Positions 22,420 through 33,800 of a DNA stretch of 41,265 nt are shown in pieces; within the stretch, counting starts at the first letter, position 1, and each line of letters starts with the position of its first letter. The notes beneath the pieces are model-generated. The model saw nothing but the letters and a program-made list of their open reading frames with translations, was not told the origin of the DNA and did no database searches. Source of the stretch: Peribolospora baueri (taxonomy: Eukaryota; Basidiomycota; Peribolosporomycetes; Peribolosporales; Peribolosporaceae). The DNA lies in contig JAMDHS010000129.1 of the NCBI GenBank assembly GCA_029717555.1, positions 1 through 41,265 on the forward strand. The letters run 5' to 3'. Made by a program: the position numbers and the translations under genes.

Positions 22420-24333
22420 ATGATCGTCCCCGTTGCCGTCTCGGCGACGTTCGCCGCCGTCCTGGCCTTGCTCGCATACTGGCCCCGTGAGTCGCAGTCA
22501 TTCACTCGCACATCCATCTCGACGCCCTCTCACCCTCATACTTTCTTCGCGTCGTCTGCCATCTTTCTTCCGCTCGGTTTTACAGGCCAAAAGTTCACAA
22601 CCTTGCACGGGTACTACATCGAGCGCTCCTCGCTGCCGTCCACCAACTTGAACGCCTGCGAGCTCGTCCGCGGCCCTGCCTTCTGCGATGATGTCGTGCT
22701 GCACGAACACTCAGGCACGGCTTACATGGCGTGCGACCCCACCCGGCCGTTTTGGGACCCGTTGCGGCATGTGTGGGAAGAATCCGGAGAGAGAAGTGGA
22801 GGGGACGTGTGGTGGTGGAAAGTCGGGGTGAGCTAATGACCGTAGGAAAGCGTAAGGAGACCGACACGGACTGATGCCTTTGACTCAATTCCGACCTGTG
22901 GACATCACAGGAAAGCGCACCTCCCAGAAAACTGGCATTGAAAGGTCTCCCATCTGGCGACCAATTCCATCCGCTGGCACTGTCAGTCATTCACTCCAAT
23001 ATTTCCAACCCATCATCGGAAGAAGTCCTTGTGCTCGTCTCCAATCATCCCACTCCCGGTGACAACGGTGTTGTGGATGTATTCGTCCATCCTGTCTCGC
23101 CCGCATTGGACGGACTACCGGCGTTCCGGGGCAACGAGCTCGTCCACATCCGACGGGTCCAAGGCGAGGAACTCGAGCATCAGAGTCCTCACCGCTTGCA
23201 TGCAGTGTGGGATCAGCCTTCCTTGCCCGTCAAGGCTACCGGCCTCCCCGCCGCGCATCCTTCCTTGCGCGTTCCTTCTTTTTTTTTTTCCACAGTTCCA
23301 AAGGTACCAGCGCGCATTTGGAATTATGTTCCCGAGCTCCTGGGTTACTTGTTCCCCACTTCTGCTGGAGTCTCTTATTACCATGCCCGAGCCGGCCTCA
23401 GCAGGACCGTGATTAGCGGCCTCGAGACTAGCACGCCTTTCGGCATCGCTATCAAGGTATGGGACGGAGGCGGTCCCGAGGCTGGGAGCAATTCCACTAG
23501 CGACGTCGTATTCGCCGCTTCCGCCTACAAGGGAGAGGTGGCGGAGTGGTCTCAACATTGGGTGGACGTAAGTTTTTTTTTTTTTTTTTTGGCCATGCGC
23601 CCTTTAGTTGTACGTATTCTGAATCTCACCTTCGAACTCGCTTCGCCAGACCAACGCTTTCCGTGAGGTCGTCCCCGACCCATCCCACTCCCTCCTCCCT
23701 ACCCCTCCTCCGCCGCCAGCCCCTCAACCGGGCCCCCGCTCCCTCTACACGCTCAAGTCCGTCTTCATGCATACGCCCTCCTTCGTCAACTTCTTCCACT
23801 TTACGGCCGGATATCCATTGTACGCCATCGACGTCGACAAATTCGGGCGTCTTTGGGGAGTGAGCAACAGACGCAAGCCAGACGTAGACGCCTGGGTGGA
23901 GGCGGTACGCTCTTCGAACGGCTCTAGCATACGCGCCGAGCGACTGGCCAGAAGGCCCGGCGCGACGGTCTCTCAGTCCACATTCGTCGCGCGTCTCGGT
24001 GGGACCTTTTCGATCAGCCGGCTCGACGACGCAACCGTCCGCCCCTGGGAGGTAGCCAAGCTCAAGGAACAGCGCTCAAAAGGCCATTTCGTGCCCAAAG
24101 AGTGGTTCACCTCCACCGTCTTCTCCAATCCTGGTTTCGATCCGCCCTCAGCAGAAGGCGGCAGCGCGAACGGCGAGGGGTACGATCCGAAGCTGCATGG
24201 TTTTCTTCCTGCCGTAGCGAGTGCGCTGGCAATTGATTTGCCAGGAAAGAGGGTAATCGTAGTGGGCGGTTACGAGGAGAGGGGGATCGCGTTGTGCGAG
24301 GTGCCCGAAGGCGAGGCGGAAATGGACAGTTGA
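22420..24333 (+). CDS. paraoxonase/arylesterase-like six-blade propeller protein
   Basis: Four exons: 22420-22486, 22586-22827, 22911-23567 and 23650-24333, giving 549 residues. The N-terminus is one hydrophobic helix (VAVSATFAAVLALLAYW), a signal anchor, so the protein is probably secretory or membrane-tethered. The body resembles the fungal calcium-dependent phosphotriesterase (paraoxonase) group: FCDDVVLHEHSGTAYMAC resembles the Ca-binding first blade, FHPLALSVI the HGI region, RIWNYVPELLGYLF and VSYYHARAGLSRTVISGL the middle blades, and YAIDVDKFGRLWGVSN a later blade. Several Ca-ligand positions of paraoxonase look changed: the expected NG of FANGI reads FGI, and no clear PND motif is seen. 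Activity is therefore doubtful. A T-tract followed by CCACAG inside exon 3 (to 23295) resembles a splice acceptor, but reading through it keeps the frame. The family call is moderate. Confidence 0.55.
23573..23590 (+). repeat. T18 tract inside an intron
   Basis: Eighteen T residues begin five bases after the donor of intron 3 (GTAAG) of the paraoxonase-like gene. It is a simple homopolymer and prone to length error in assembly. Confidence 0.85.
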
Positions 24334-25624
24334 TATCACAAGACACGACACTGGCGACGACGGATAGCCGGGCTGGGACCTATTTACTATCTTCACCTCC
24401 AGGTCAGCTCTGCGGATGCGTGGACGCGCCTGAGCCAGGTATGTGCTACTTGATGAGCATTTTGCGTCAACCTCTTGAACTGTCGTCCATAGGATGAGCG
24501 AAAATGTCGAGCGTCCCGGAAAGGCCTCCTTTAACACACTCTTTATCTTCCGGACTGCACTTGCCCGCGCGCCCCGAAAGGATAGGAGCGGAGCTCTAGC
24601 GTTGACGAGGACGAGAGCTCGTAGGATCGTGTGCACTTCTTCCGAAAATACGAAGGCTCACGCAAAAAACCTCCTCATACCGACCTGCACGGCGCCGTCG
24701 CCCCAAGCCTCAGACATTGTCTGAGAGACCCCCCGTATATTGAGCGTACGTTAATCGAGGCCGTCGTAAGTGGGCGGTGCAGCAACGGAGATCCCCCCAA
24801 AAGCAACTTGTCGTAACCTTGGCTATGACCTGTCTGGCTCAACCTTGCTTCCATCAGAGTCAGCGACGGGAGCAGCTCCTCTTGGCCAGAAAAAAGTGAA
24901 TATGCGGGAGGAGTATGACAATGGGACGTAGTATCATCGAGTTCATAGTACGAACTGTTGCAGCAACGTAAGAAAGTGAGAATGTGAGGTTATTGAACAA
25001 GAATGTCAAGATCCGGCATGCTGAACATCTCCGGCGTCGGTCGACTGCCAAGTCGACTACATGGCGTCTCTGACCTCCACCAGCCAGCTGCTTGGCAACT
25101 TCAACAGCAGGACCTGCGGGTCCTTTCAGTACTTCAGGGGCGCCACGACATTTTTCTTTCGCTTTTCTTTCCTTGGCGTCGAGGCATCTCTATCCAACAA
25201 GGAGTGGCTAGTCGAGTGCCCGCTTGCTCTTTGTCTCATCGCGCTCGCTTTCGTGCGCTTCATCTTGCGTATCGCGGGGACTAAGGCGACGTCGCCTATC
25301 CATTCGGAGGATTGATGAGCAGACGGTTAAACTTTGCCGAGGTCTCATACGCACAGGGATCGTGAGGCTGGAGACGGGAGACCCATAATGACCATTTATT
25401 ATTTCCCGGCGTCCTGAATGTGTCAGAATATTGGGGTACAGTGCTCGAGTACAGAGGTGTCTAGTGCGCACGATAGGAAGACGATGCGTGAAAAATGCCG
25501 AGCCGAGTGCGGGGGAGCGGAACGGAAAGAGCGCGGAGGACCTTCCCTCAGTCCTGAACGTAATACCGAACATGCAAGCTCTTGCTGCAACCCAGGGTTC
25601 CATGTATTTGTATACAGTTATCCT
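24334..25624. other. 1.3-kb convergent intergenic region with no recognised gene
   Basis: Both flanking genes end here, so no promoter is needed, yet 1.29 kb lies between the two stop codons, much more than at the other convergent junctions (about 400-490 nt). Open frames are short (at most 162 codons) and none shows a family motif. An intron-split small gene or a non-coding transcript cannot be excluded. Confidence 0.5.
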
Positions 25625-27679
25625 TTAGTCTCGGTACTGAGCACAGACACAGTAGATGGGGAAGAGTATAGGAAAAGAGGTCGGGAGACGAAGAAGCGAG
25701 CAAGGGGGCCAACGTCAGTATGGAAGATGCTCGCCCAGAATTAGAAAAGGCGCCATCGACCGACACCCAGTCGCCGCACCAGCCCGAGAACTTACCTTGT
25801 CCATGAATTGCTTGTGGAACTTGGAGATGCGCTCCACGAAAGCGTCTGTCTCCTTCGCGAGTCTGTTGGCATGCCGTCGAGGAACGAGGTGAGCGAGCAC
25901 CCCGGAAGCGACCATTTGAAACGTGGAAGACCACATCGTGGTGAGCTCACATCGTCGTCCTGAAATGGTACGTCCCCTCCACCTGCCCAAAGCCGGAGCC
26001 GGGAACTACGCAGATACCGGTCGCGTCGAGGAGCTCGAGACAGTAAAAGTCGTCCGGCTTCTTGCCGGCCTTTTGGGCCGCCTCGATGGCTCTGCGAGGG
26101 AGACGGATGCGCGGGAACAGGTACATTGCTCCCTGGGCCTCGTTGCAATCCACGCCCTCCATCTGAAGGAAAGCGTCTCGCATCTTGGTGACGCGCTCCT
26201 TCATGCGTAGATGTATGCGCTCCTCCTCCTGCTTGTAGAGCGCGTACGAAGGCTCACCCTCCCTAGGCGGACGTACGAGTAGGTCCACGCCGATTTGACC
26301 CTGCACAGAAGGGCAGAGCTGAATGGAGGCCAACTTGTACACCTGCTCCTCCACCTCGGCGTCGATGTTGACCAGCTCGAAGTAACCTCCCCTACGACCG
26401 CACTCGCCCGTCACACCCTTTGAGATGCTGTGGAAGCTCACGAGCTCCACGCCGTTAGCCACGTCGGTCCTTCCTCCATGCTGTGGTAGAGCAAAGTCGC
26501 GGAGGACCTTTTTAAAGGAGACGAACGGACGCTGCTCGGGCTGGTAGATGTTACGCTGGTAGACCTCGTCAGCGAGGAGGACGAGACGCTCCTCGTGAGC
26601 GAGCAAAACTACCTCGCGCATGTTCTCCTCGCTGAGCGTCGCGCCGGTCGGATTGCCCGGGTTGATGACTACCATCGAGCTGACATCCTTGCCTTCGGAA
26701 CGGGCTTGACGTATGGACTGGCGGATGGAGGGGACGTCGAGCGCCCAGTCACCGGAGGACTCGTTGAGATAGTAGGGCAACGCGTGGGCATCATGTAGAG
26801 CAAGGGTGGCGGTGTAGAGAGGGTACTGCGGAATGGGAATGAGGACGGCGGACGAGGGGGATGCAAGCATGATCTGGAAGAGCAGCGCCACACCGCCCGA
26901 GGCGCCCGACGTGAGGTAGATGCGCTCCGGGTCCGCGGGGTGACCGTCGCGCTCTGCGGGTGGTTCCAGCAGCCGAAAGAGCCCCTCCCCCCTAGTCAGT
27001 CACCAGGAGTTGGCAGACGAGACAAAGGCGCTCGGTGAGTGTGTGTGTGCTCACCCTCGATAAACTCGGCGACGTGCTTGCGAATGCTAGCGGCTCCCTT
27101 GGAGTGAGAGTAAGCGCCGACGGAATAGAGGTCGTCGAGCAGATCTTTGGCGCGGCGCTGAACGTCCGAAGGAAAGAGCGAGGAGAGGAGGGGCTCGGAG
27201 ATGGACTTGACGAGAGAGGGCAGCTCCGTCAACGCGGCGACCTGTGGGGCGAGGACGAGGTGAGCAGAGTGATGAGGGCGTCACGACGCTCGCTCACAGT
27301 AGGGAAGTGGGCTGACCTGGCGCCAGAATGTCAGCGGCTCCTGCTCGAGCCCTTCCTGCTGTGGGTTGCCGATGTTGGCGGTGACGACGCTGTCGAAGGG
27401 CAGCCCTCGCTTGTCACCGCTCCTGAGCCGGGTGGCATAGTCGTTGGCGCGGATGGAGAGCTCGCCGCGGACGGCGTACTGAACGTTGATGACATGCTGA
27501 TTGATCGTGCTCTTGGCCAGGACGGGCTTGCGAGCGGACGAGGAGGAAGAACGGAGAGGGGGCGAGGAAGAGGGCATGAGGGACGAGGGAGACAGGTAGG
27601 CAGTTGTGAAAAGGAGGCTTGGGGTGGTGACCCTGGGACGGAGGAGGGGAAGCGGGACGACGGGGCGGACGTAGGGCAT
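25625..27679 (-). CDS. ALT1: alanine aminotransferase (PLP-dependent, class I)
   Basis: Five exons on the minus strand: 27679-27317, 27241-27055, 26953-25951, 25862-25796 and 25636-25625, giving 543 residues. The enzyme interconverts alanine plus 2-oxoglutarate with pyruvate plus glutamate. Motifs are YAVRGELSIRA, IGNPQQEGLEQEPLTFWRQV, DLYSVGAYSHSKG, LTSGASGGV, IPQYPLYTATLAL, VINPGNPTGATLS, LADEVYQRNIY, and SFHSISKGVTGECGRRGGY with the PLP lysine at about residue 362. Near the end comes VVPGSGFGQVEGTYHFRTT. The last exon is only 12 nt and supplies YRD-stop, giving FMDKYRD. Exon 3 is placed after GCAG at 26954 because that alone yields FIEERDGHPADPERIYLTSG. The first 60 residues look like a mitochondrial presequence. 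An in-frame Met at residue 35 (27577) could give a shorter form. Confidence 0.93.
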
Positions 27680-28198
27680 GTCTGGGGTGATCTGGAGCCG
27701 GCGGGGGGGTTTATATATAGGAGAAGGATCGACTGGACGGTCTTGGATGGCCGGTGGCTGGGGAGAGTGGACGAGTCACGCCGCGGGGGCCCACAGGTCG
27801 CCGCCGACTGACGAGGTTGAAGGCCGGCGCGGCGAGCGAAGATGAGTACGCCGGACAAGGCTGCCCTACTGGCCTACTTCGCTCCAAGAGGTTGTGAGAG
27901 GCGGAGAAGGCGGATGCGAAGACGTGACGTAGTGAAGGCGACAGCGACGAACGACAACGGCCTAGTCGAGTCAAGCAATGCAAAGCAATCCGCAGAATCG
28001 CTCGATCTTCTCTCAAGTCTGCCTGCCGACTCGCTCGGCTCACATGGCCGGCCCCCATCGCTCGACCGCTCAAGTCCGCCTACGTGCGCCCGACGTCGCC
28101 CGGCGAAGCTTCGATCGACGACGAACGACACCGGCATCTCCTTCGTCCCCTCCGCATCGATTGCCTGACCGCCCTTTCCCCCTCGCCTCCTCGCAACC
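27680..28198. promoter_or_regulatory. divergent promoter ALT1/MIC19
   Basis: A 519-nt segment separates the start codons of two divergent genes for mitochondrial proteins. It contains a minus-strand TATA-like element next to ALT1 (separate entry). No coding potential was accepted here, although short frames exist on both strands. Confidence 0.5.
27710..27719 (-). promoter_or_regulatory. ALT1: TATA-like element of ALT1
   Basis: The minus strand reads TATATATAAA, ending 31 nt before the ATG at 27679. At the usual TATA-to-start spacing, transcription would begin almost at that ATG, which favours transcripts that miss it and use the downstream Met at 27577. Confidence 0.5.
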
Positions 28199-28978
28199 AT
28201 GGGCGTGCAGCCTTCCAAGATCTCAGAAGACGAAAAGGCGTATTACGCCGACACTCCGGTTCGGGTGCGCTGGCCGTCAACTGAAAGCACAGGTGGTCGA
28301 GATGGTGACATGACATAACATGACGTGACTGACAATGACCTTGCCCTCCTGTCTTTCCGCTTCTCAGTTCTCGCCTGGCTTGATCAACCACCTAGACGAT
28401 CAGCTCGCCTCGTCCTCTCCCTCCTCCCCAGACGCCGCCCGACAATCCACGCTGGACGCGCACGTCCGCTCGCGTATCCGTTCCGAGCTCGACCGCCTTC
28501 GAGCGCAGGAGGCCGAGGTGCGCGCCGAGATCGAGAGGGCGCTCGAGAGGGAGAATTTGGATCGCGAGCAAGGTGGAAGCGGCGTCGCATCGGAAGAAAA
28601 GCAAGTGGGGGACGAGGCGCGTCGGACGAACAGCGTGATCCTCGCTCGTGACCTTGACGAGATCCGGCGCAAGATCGAGAGGCATCATCAGAAGAGAGAC
28701 CTCGCCTCCTACCCTGACATCAAGGCCGCCCAAGAGGGGCTCGTCGCTTGCTTCAGGGACAGGAAGGGACGCACGCTCGATTGCTGGAGGCAAGTCGACG
28801 ATTTCAAGGCGGCCATCGCTAAGGCAGAAAAGGTGAGCGGGATGAAGCTTGCCGTCGCCTTCTGTGCGCATATATCGCTCATTTGCACGGATGGCTCCTC
28901 TTTCATCTCCCCTACCCTCTTCTCCTTCTCCGCTCCTCTTTATTCCCACTCCAGGACTTTGTAGCTTCGTTTGCTTAG
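28199..28978 (+). CDS. MIC19: MICOS subunit Mic19 (CHCH domain)
   Basis: Three exons: 28199-28264, 28368-28832 and 28955-28978, giving 184 residues. Mic19 links Mic60 to the rest of the MICOS complex at crista junctions, on the intermembrane-space side of the inner membrane. The N-terminus MGVQPS fits an N-myristoylation motif (Gly2, Ser6), as in CHCHD3. Joining exons 1 and 2 gives DTPVRFSPGLINHLDDQL, typical of fungal Mic19. A coiled coil rich in Arg and Glu follows (IRSELDRLRAQEAEVRAEIE). The CHCH region ends with CFRDRKGRTLDC, a C-x10-C spacing like yeast Mic19. Both introns are phase 0, and the last exon is 24 nt (DFVASFA-stop). It shares its promoter region with ALT1. Confidence 0.88.
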
Positions 28979-30807
28979 ATCTATGTACAGGATATAGGCC
29001 GGTGGTCCCCGTGTCGTGAACAAGCACATTATTCCGTCTGGTGTGATATGTGGTCTGGAGCAAGGAACGATCGCGAATGGAAGTTGGTTCTATAGAGGCG
29101 AGATCCAAGTGGCCACTTCTACGCTGTATCGTTCTTACTAACGGACCTCACTGGCGTCGTTAAGGTTCCTCACGCCCGTGGCCGAAAGGACGCTTTGTCC
29201 ACTGCACTCGGTCCGTCCCGTTCACTTTCTCAAATCAGTCTTTCCCCCACGGCAGACACGCCCGAAGGCGAAGGAGTACAGCAAGTCTACTTGGAGCCTT
29301 TCTTGCCGGAACCGTTCCTAGTCCACTGACCGATCCCGGATATTCCGAAACTGGTTAGTCAAGAGCCCCTCGAGCGCCCCTTCGCTGCCGACGTCTGTGC
29401 TTTGCATGTTCAAACAGGCCGTAGGTCGCTTTGCCTCGTGGACAGTCCGAAGTCCCACTTTGGACCTCTTTGGAACAAATCTGGCCGCAGCCCTTGGCTG
29501 TCAGAAAGGCAGGCAGTCTAGCATGCGGGTCCTGTCCAGTGAGTGCTCTGGGTCGCAATGAGAAGCGGACGGTATCAGAATGCCACGCCAAGATGTCGGA
29601 GTAGATATTTCGCACCTGTATATCCGCCAATGTCCGATATCTCCGATTTCCCGACCTTCCTACATGCACAGAGCGTCGTTTTTCGTTCAGACGGACATGG
29701 TATCGAAAGAGGGCGGATAACACCAACTAGTGCAGTTTACGTTACCATCTTCGTCTTGTCTGTTGCCTTGGGCCCCTACTACCTTTGTCCTGCCTACCAC
29801 CTGTCTTCTTCCTGCTGTGCTGGACGGCGTACGGCCGCGGCTGTGCGCGTGTTGGGGTGTATTTTTAGGCCCATCACGTGGGCGTAGAAGAGACTTTTTT
29901 TTGTCCTCGGGCTGACACTGCCTTTTCAGGCACGTTCCGTGGCAGATCCAGGATCATCCCACATTGTCTCCGACTTATCGTCCATCGGTAGCCGTCCGAG
30001 TGAGGCGGATTTGCAAATTGGGAAATTTTTTCTCTTTCCTCTTCAGCAGCAGGTACAAGCGACGTCGTGCAGCGCTCGGGTCTGCAAATACTTAAAGCTC
30101 TCGCGATAGACAAGAGCGCGCCGCTCTTTTCTCACTCTCGTTACTATTGTCCTCCTTACCACCCCTTTTTTGGCGTCTCCCTTGAGTCTTCTTACCTCTC
30201 TCTATCAGCCCACAAGTCTTCGGCAGAACAGACATCGAGCTTCGAGGTCCTAGCGGTCAACCACTCTTAGCCTCCTTGCACCTAAACTCACCGTCGACGA
30301 CGCCCGTCACGTTCACCCCTCTCGATACCACCAAGTTGGCTACCTCCAAGCGTCTCGTCCTTGCGCGGTCTTCCAGCGGACGAATGATAGTCGCTGGAAC
30401 CAGGAAGCCCCCATAAGGTTCCCCCAAGAAAGTGAAAGACCTTCCCGGTAAGTCAGTCACTACCCGCTGGCTTCCTCATCGAATCCTCCTCGCTTACGCT
30501 CCCGTGGACGATCTTACCCTTTCGCGGTTCGCTTAATCCCCCGCTCCATGGTTAAAGGCACGTTCATGGCAACACTAATCCCCTCAGCACCTTAGACTCT
30601 CCCGCTCTAGACAGTTCCTTTTCACCTCGCGCCCGCCTAGATCCACGTTCGTAGTAAAGTCGGATCTAGTTCAAGACGTTCACCTTCGTCCTCGGCCGCC
30701 TTCGTTGTCCCGACTGGCTTCGTGTCAAGCCGTCCACCTCCGGTAGCGATCGGCGTCCTGCTCACGCCTTGGACCTAGCCGCGCTTGACGGCAAGCTTGA
30801 CGCCGCG
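28979..30807. other. 1.8-kb region upstream of the Mg2+-ATPase gene, unexplained
   Basis: This is the longest gap in the window. Both flanking genes read left to right. Open frames do not exceed 123 codons, and none was recognised. The section from about 30100 to 30760 is pyrimidine-rich with CTC/TCC runs, which fits a long 5' leader or an intron-bearing leader of the ATPase gene. Nothing else (repeat, tRNA, transposon ends) was seen. Confidence 0.45.
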
Positions 30808-33800
30808 ATGATCATCCAAGGCGCCTCGTCTAACTTGGAGGACAAGCCTGATCCTCGCTCGCCCGAGGCTGCGTCTCCTTTTGCCCTTCAGGACGACGCG
30901 GAGCCTAAGAAAACCTTCAAGTTTTCTGCCTTCCGCCGTCAGCGCGCTCCGGCCGTCTCCGACGCAACGGTCGTCTCCGCTCTGTGCAAGTTTGCCGCGG
31001 TTTCTGCCCAGGAGATGTTTGCTCTGCAGCCGCCGTCTCGTCCCGTCGGTTTGTTCGAATCCGAGGTACAAGACCTTCGCGCCAAACATGGACTTAACGT
31101 GCTCACCGTCGGCCGCCAATCTTCGACCATGCACCTGTTGTTCTTCGCCGCTGTCACGCCGTTCAATGGAATCCTCATCGTTTTGGCCGCCACCGCAATC
31201 GGCACTGGCGATCATGCCACCTTCGCGGTCATGCTCATCATGGTTGTTGCAAGCACGATCTTGCGCTTCGTTCAGGAAAAGAAGAGCACCATCGCCGCCG
31301 CACGCTTGGTCGCAGACAACGTGTCCAGCACATGCTACGTGCTCAGGAAGCAGGGCAGTCCGACCGCTGCTCGCATCGGCGAGTTCGAAACGGAGGAAGG
31401 GGCCATCGTGATCCCTCGAGACCAACTCGTACCTGGCGACGTGCTTTGTCTGGCTGCCGGCGATGTGGTACCTGCCGATGGCGTCGTCATCTCGTCCAAC
31501 TCCATGCTCGTTAACCAAGCAACGCTGGTATGTCACCATCTCATCGTCCGCGTATATTCGCTCGACTCTGCCACCTAACGCTCAGCACGTTCGTTTTGGC
31601 AGACCGGTGAAATCTTCCCAGTGGAAAAGGTCCCCAAGCTTTCATCCCTTCCGCCGAACGAGACGCCTGATCAAAATGGTGACGAATCGCCAGAAGGAGC
31701 TCAGCTGGACGTCATCTCTGCGACTAGTATCTGTCTGTCAGGTACAAGCGTTGTCAGTGGAAGCGGTCGAATGCTCGTTCTGGGAACAGGTGACAGTGAG
31801 TGACTTCCCCTCAACTCTGTGATCTCTGCCTAGTGTCGGCTTCGCTGACTTGCACACCCGTTTCAATTCCACATAGAAACATATATGGCTTCCATTGCGG
31901 GTGCTCTGGCGGGCAAGCGTGTCCCGAACTCTTTCGAGCTCGGGATTCGCCGAGTGTCATACGTGAGCCCATGCTCCCATCAGCACAGGCTTGACCAACT
32001 GTTCCATTCTGATATGACGGATATGATATGACCCTTTTCGTACGGCGTTCGTCCAGTTGCTCATCATCTTCTGCGCTGTGATGACGCCCATCGTCTTCAT
32101 CATCCAAGGCCTCGTCAGCAAAGATTGGAAGCAAGCACTCTTGTTCAGTATCTCTGTTGCCGTGGGACTCACGCCCGAAATGCTGCCTATGGTCGTCAAT
32201 TCGAACCTGGCAATCGGAGCGCTCAAGATGGCGCGTGATCGGGTCATTGTCAAAAGACTCGATGCGGTCCAAAACTTGGGCGGGTGCACCGTCTTCTGTA
32301 AGTACTGTAGATGGCGGACAGAGACTTGGGGTCGGGACCTCACATATCCTTCCATCGTCTCCAGGTTCTGACAAGACAGGTTCCCTCACAAAGGACGAAG
32401 TCGAGTTGGTCACCTCTGTGGACGGTCAGGGCAAGCCGTCATCGCTCGCCTTGCGCCTCGCTTTCATCAATGCGCACTTTCAGACCGGATCTCGGTCTCT
32501 TCTTGATGCGGGTATCGTCGGCGCCCACGACGAAGTGATTGCTAGCGCGGGCATCACAGATGGCCGGGATGCACTGACGCAAGACGTGTCTACACTAATG
32601 GCCCGCGGGGAGGTGCCGTTCGACAGCGCTAGAAGGCTTCTCACCGTCGGAGTCGTACCCACCGACGAGGCAGAAGGCAAGAGCGTGTTCCTCATCACTA
32701 AGGGCGCCGTCGAGGAGTTGGTGTTCCGATGCACCACCGTCATTACCGAAGACGAGGCTGCCACCGCAAGCGTGATTTCTATGCCGCGTTCCAAGCTCCT
32801 CACGACAGAGACTCGGGCTGATCTTCACCGGACGGCCGGCTCTCTCAACCGGGAAGGTCTCCGTCTCGTAGGCGTGGCCGTCAAGGCTTCCGTCTTCTAT
32901 CCTTCAATGGGTCTGACGTCCGAAGATGAATCAGATCTTTGCTTCGTTGGCTTCCTTGGCTTCCTCGATCCGCCGAAACCGGACGCCAAAGACGCCATTG
33001 ACCACTTCCGTCGCTGGAATGTTGATGTCAAGATTTTGACCGGCGACTCTCCTGCCGTGGCTGTCAAGGTGGCTCGCGACATTGGTCTTCTGGACGCTTC
33101 GTTGCCCTTCCCGGACGTCGAGCGACCAATCGATGTCGAGACGTTACTCGAGGCAGACTCGACCAAGCCGTCCGTGGTCACAGGCAACGATTTGTGTCTC
33201 ATCAACGATGGCGACGAAGAGGTAGCGCGCGAACGCATGCGCACCGTCGTCCAGCACGCCGTCATCTTTGCTAAATTGAGTCCGCACCAGAAGCTCGAGG
33301 TGGTTGACGCTTTGCGCTCTCTCGGCCACACTGTCGCCTTTCTCGGCGATGGCGTCAACGACTCGTTGGCGTTGCGCCGAGCTGATGTAGGCATTGCCGT
33401 CGATGCCGGCACTGACATTGCCAAGGACGCAGCGGACATCATCCTGCTCGAGAAGAGCTTGGCCGCTATTGGAAAGGGCATGGTGTTCGGCAGGGTCACC
33501 ATGGTCAACACGCTCAAGTACATCAAGATGGCCGCGTCGAGCAACGTGAGTCCATCCAGGATTGCACTATGGCACGTAATGCTGCTGATTCCCGGCCGTC
33601 TTTCCCGTACCCAGTTCGGCAACGTGTTCTCGGTTTTGGTCGCCAGCGCGTGGCTTCCGTTCACCCCAATGGCCCCGCTGCAGCTCTTGGTACAGAACCT
33701 TTTGTACGACTTTTCTCAAGCCAGCATTCCGTGGGACAATGTAGACAAAGAGCTGCTCGAGATGCCCAGATCATGGGGGGCCGGCTCGATAGCCAAGTTT

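Noticed and set aside
28392-29108. Minus-strand 238-residue open frame over MIC19
   Set aside because: Overlaps the clear Mic19 exons in antisense and shows no conserved motif.
30775-31539. Minus-strand 254-residue open frame opposite the ATPase exon 1
   Set aside because: Shadow of the strongly supported P-type ATPase frame on the plus strand.
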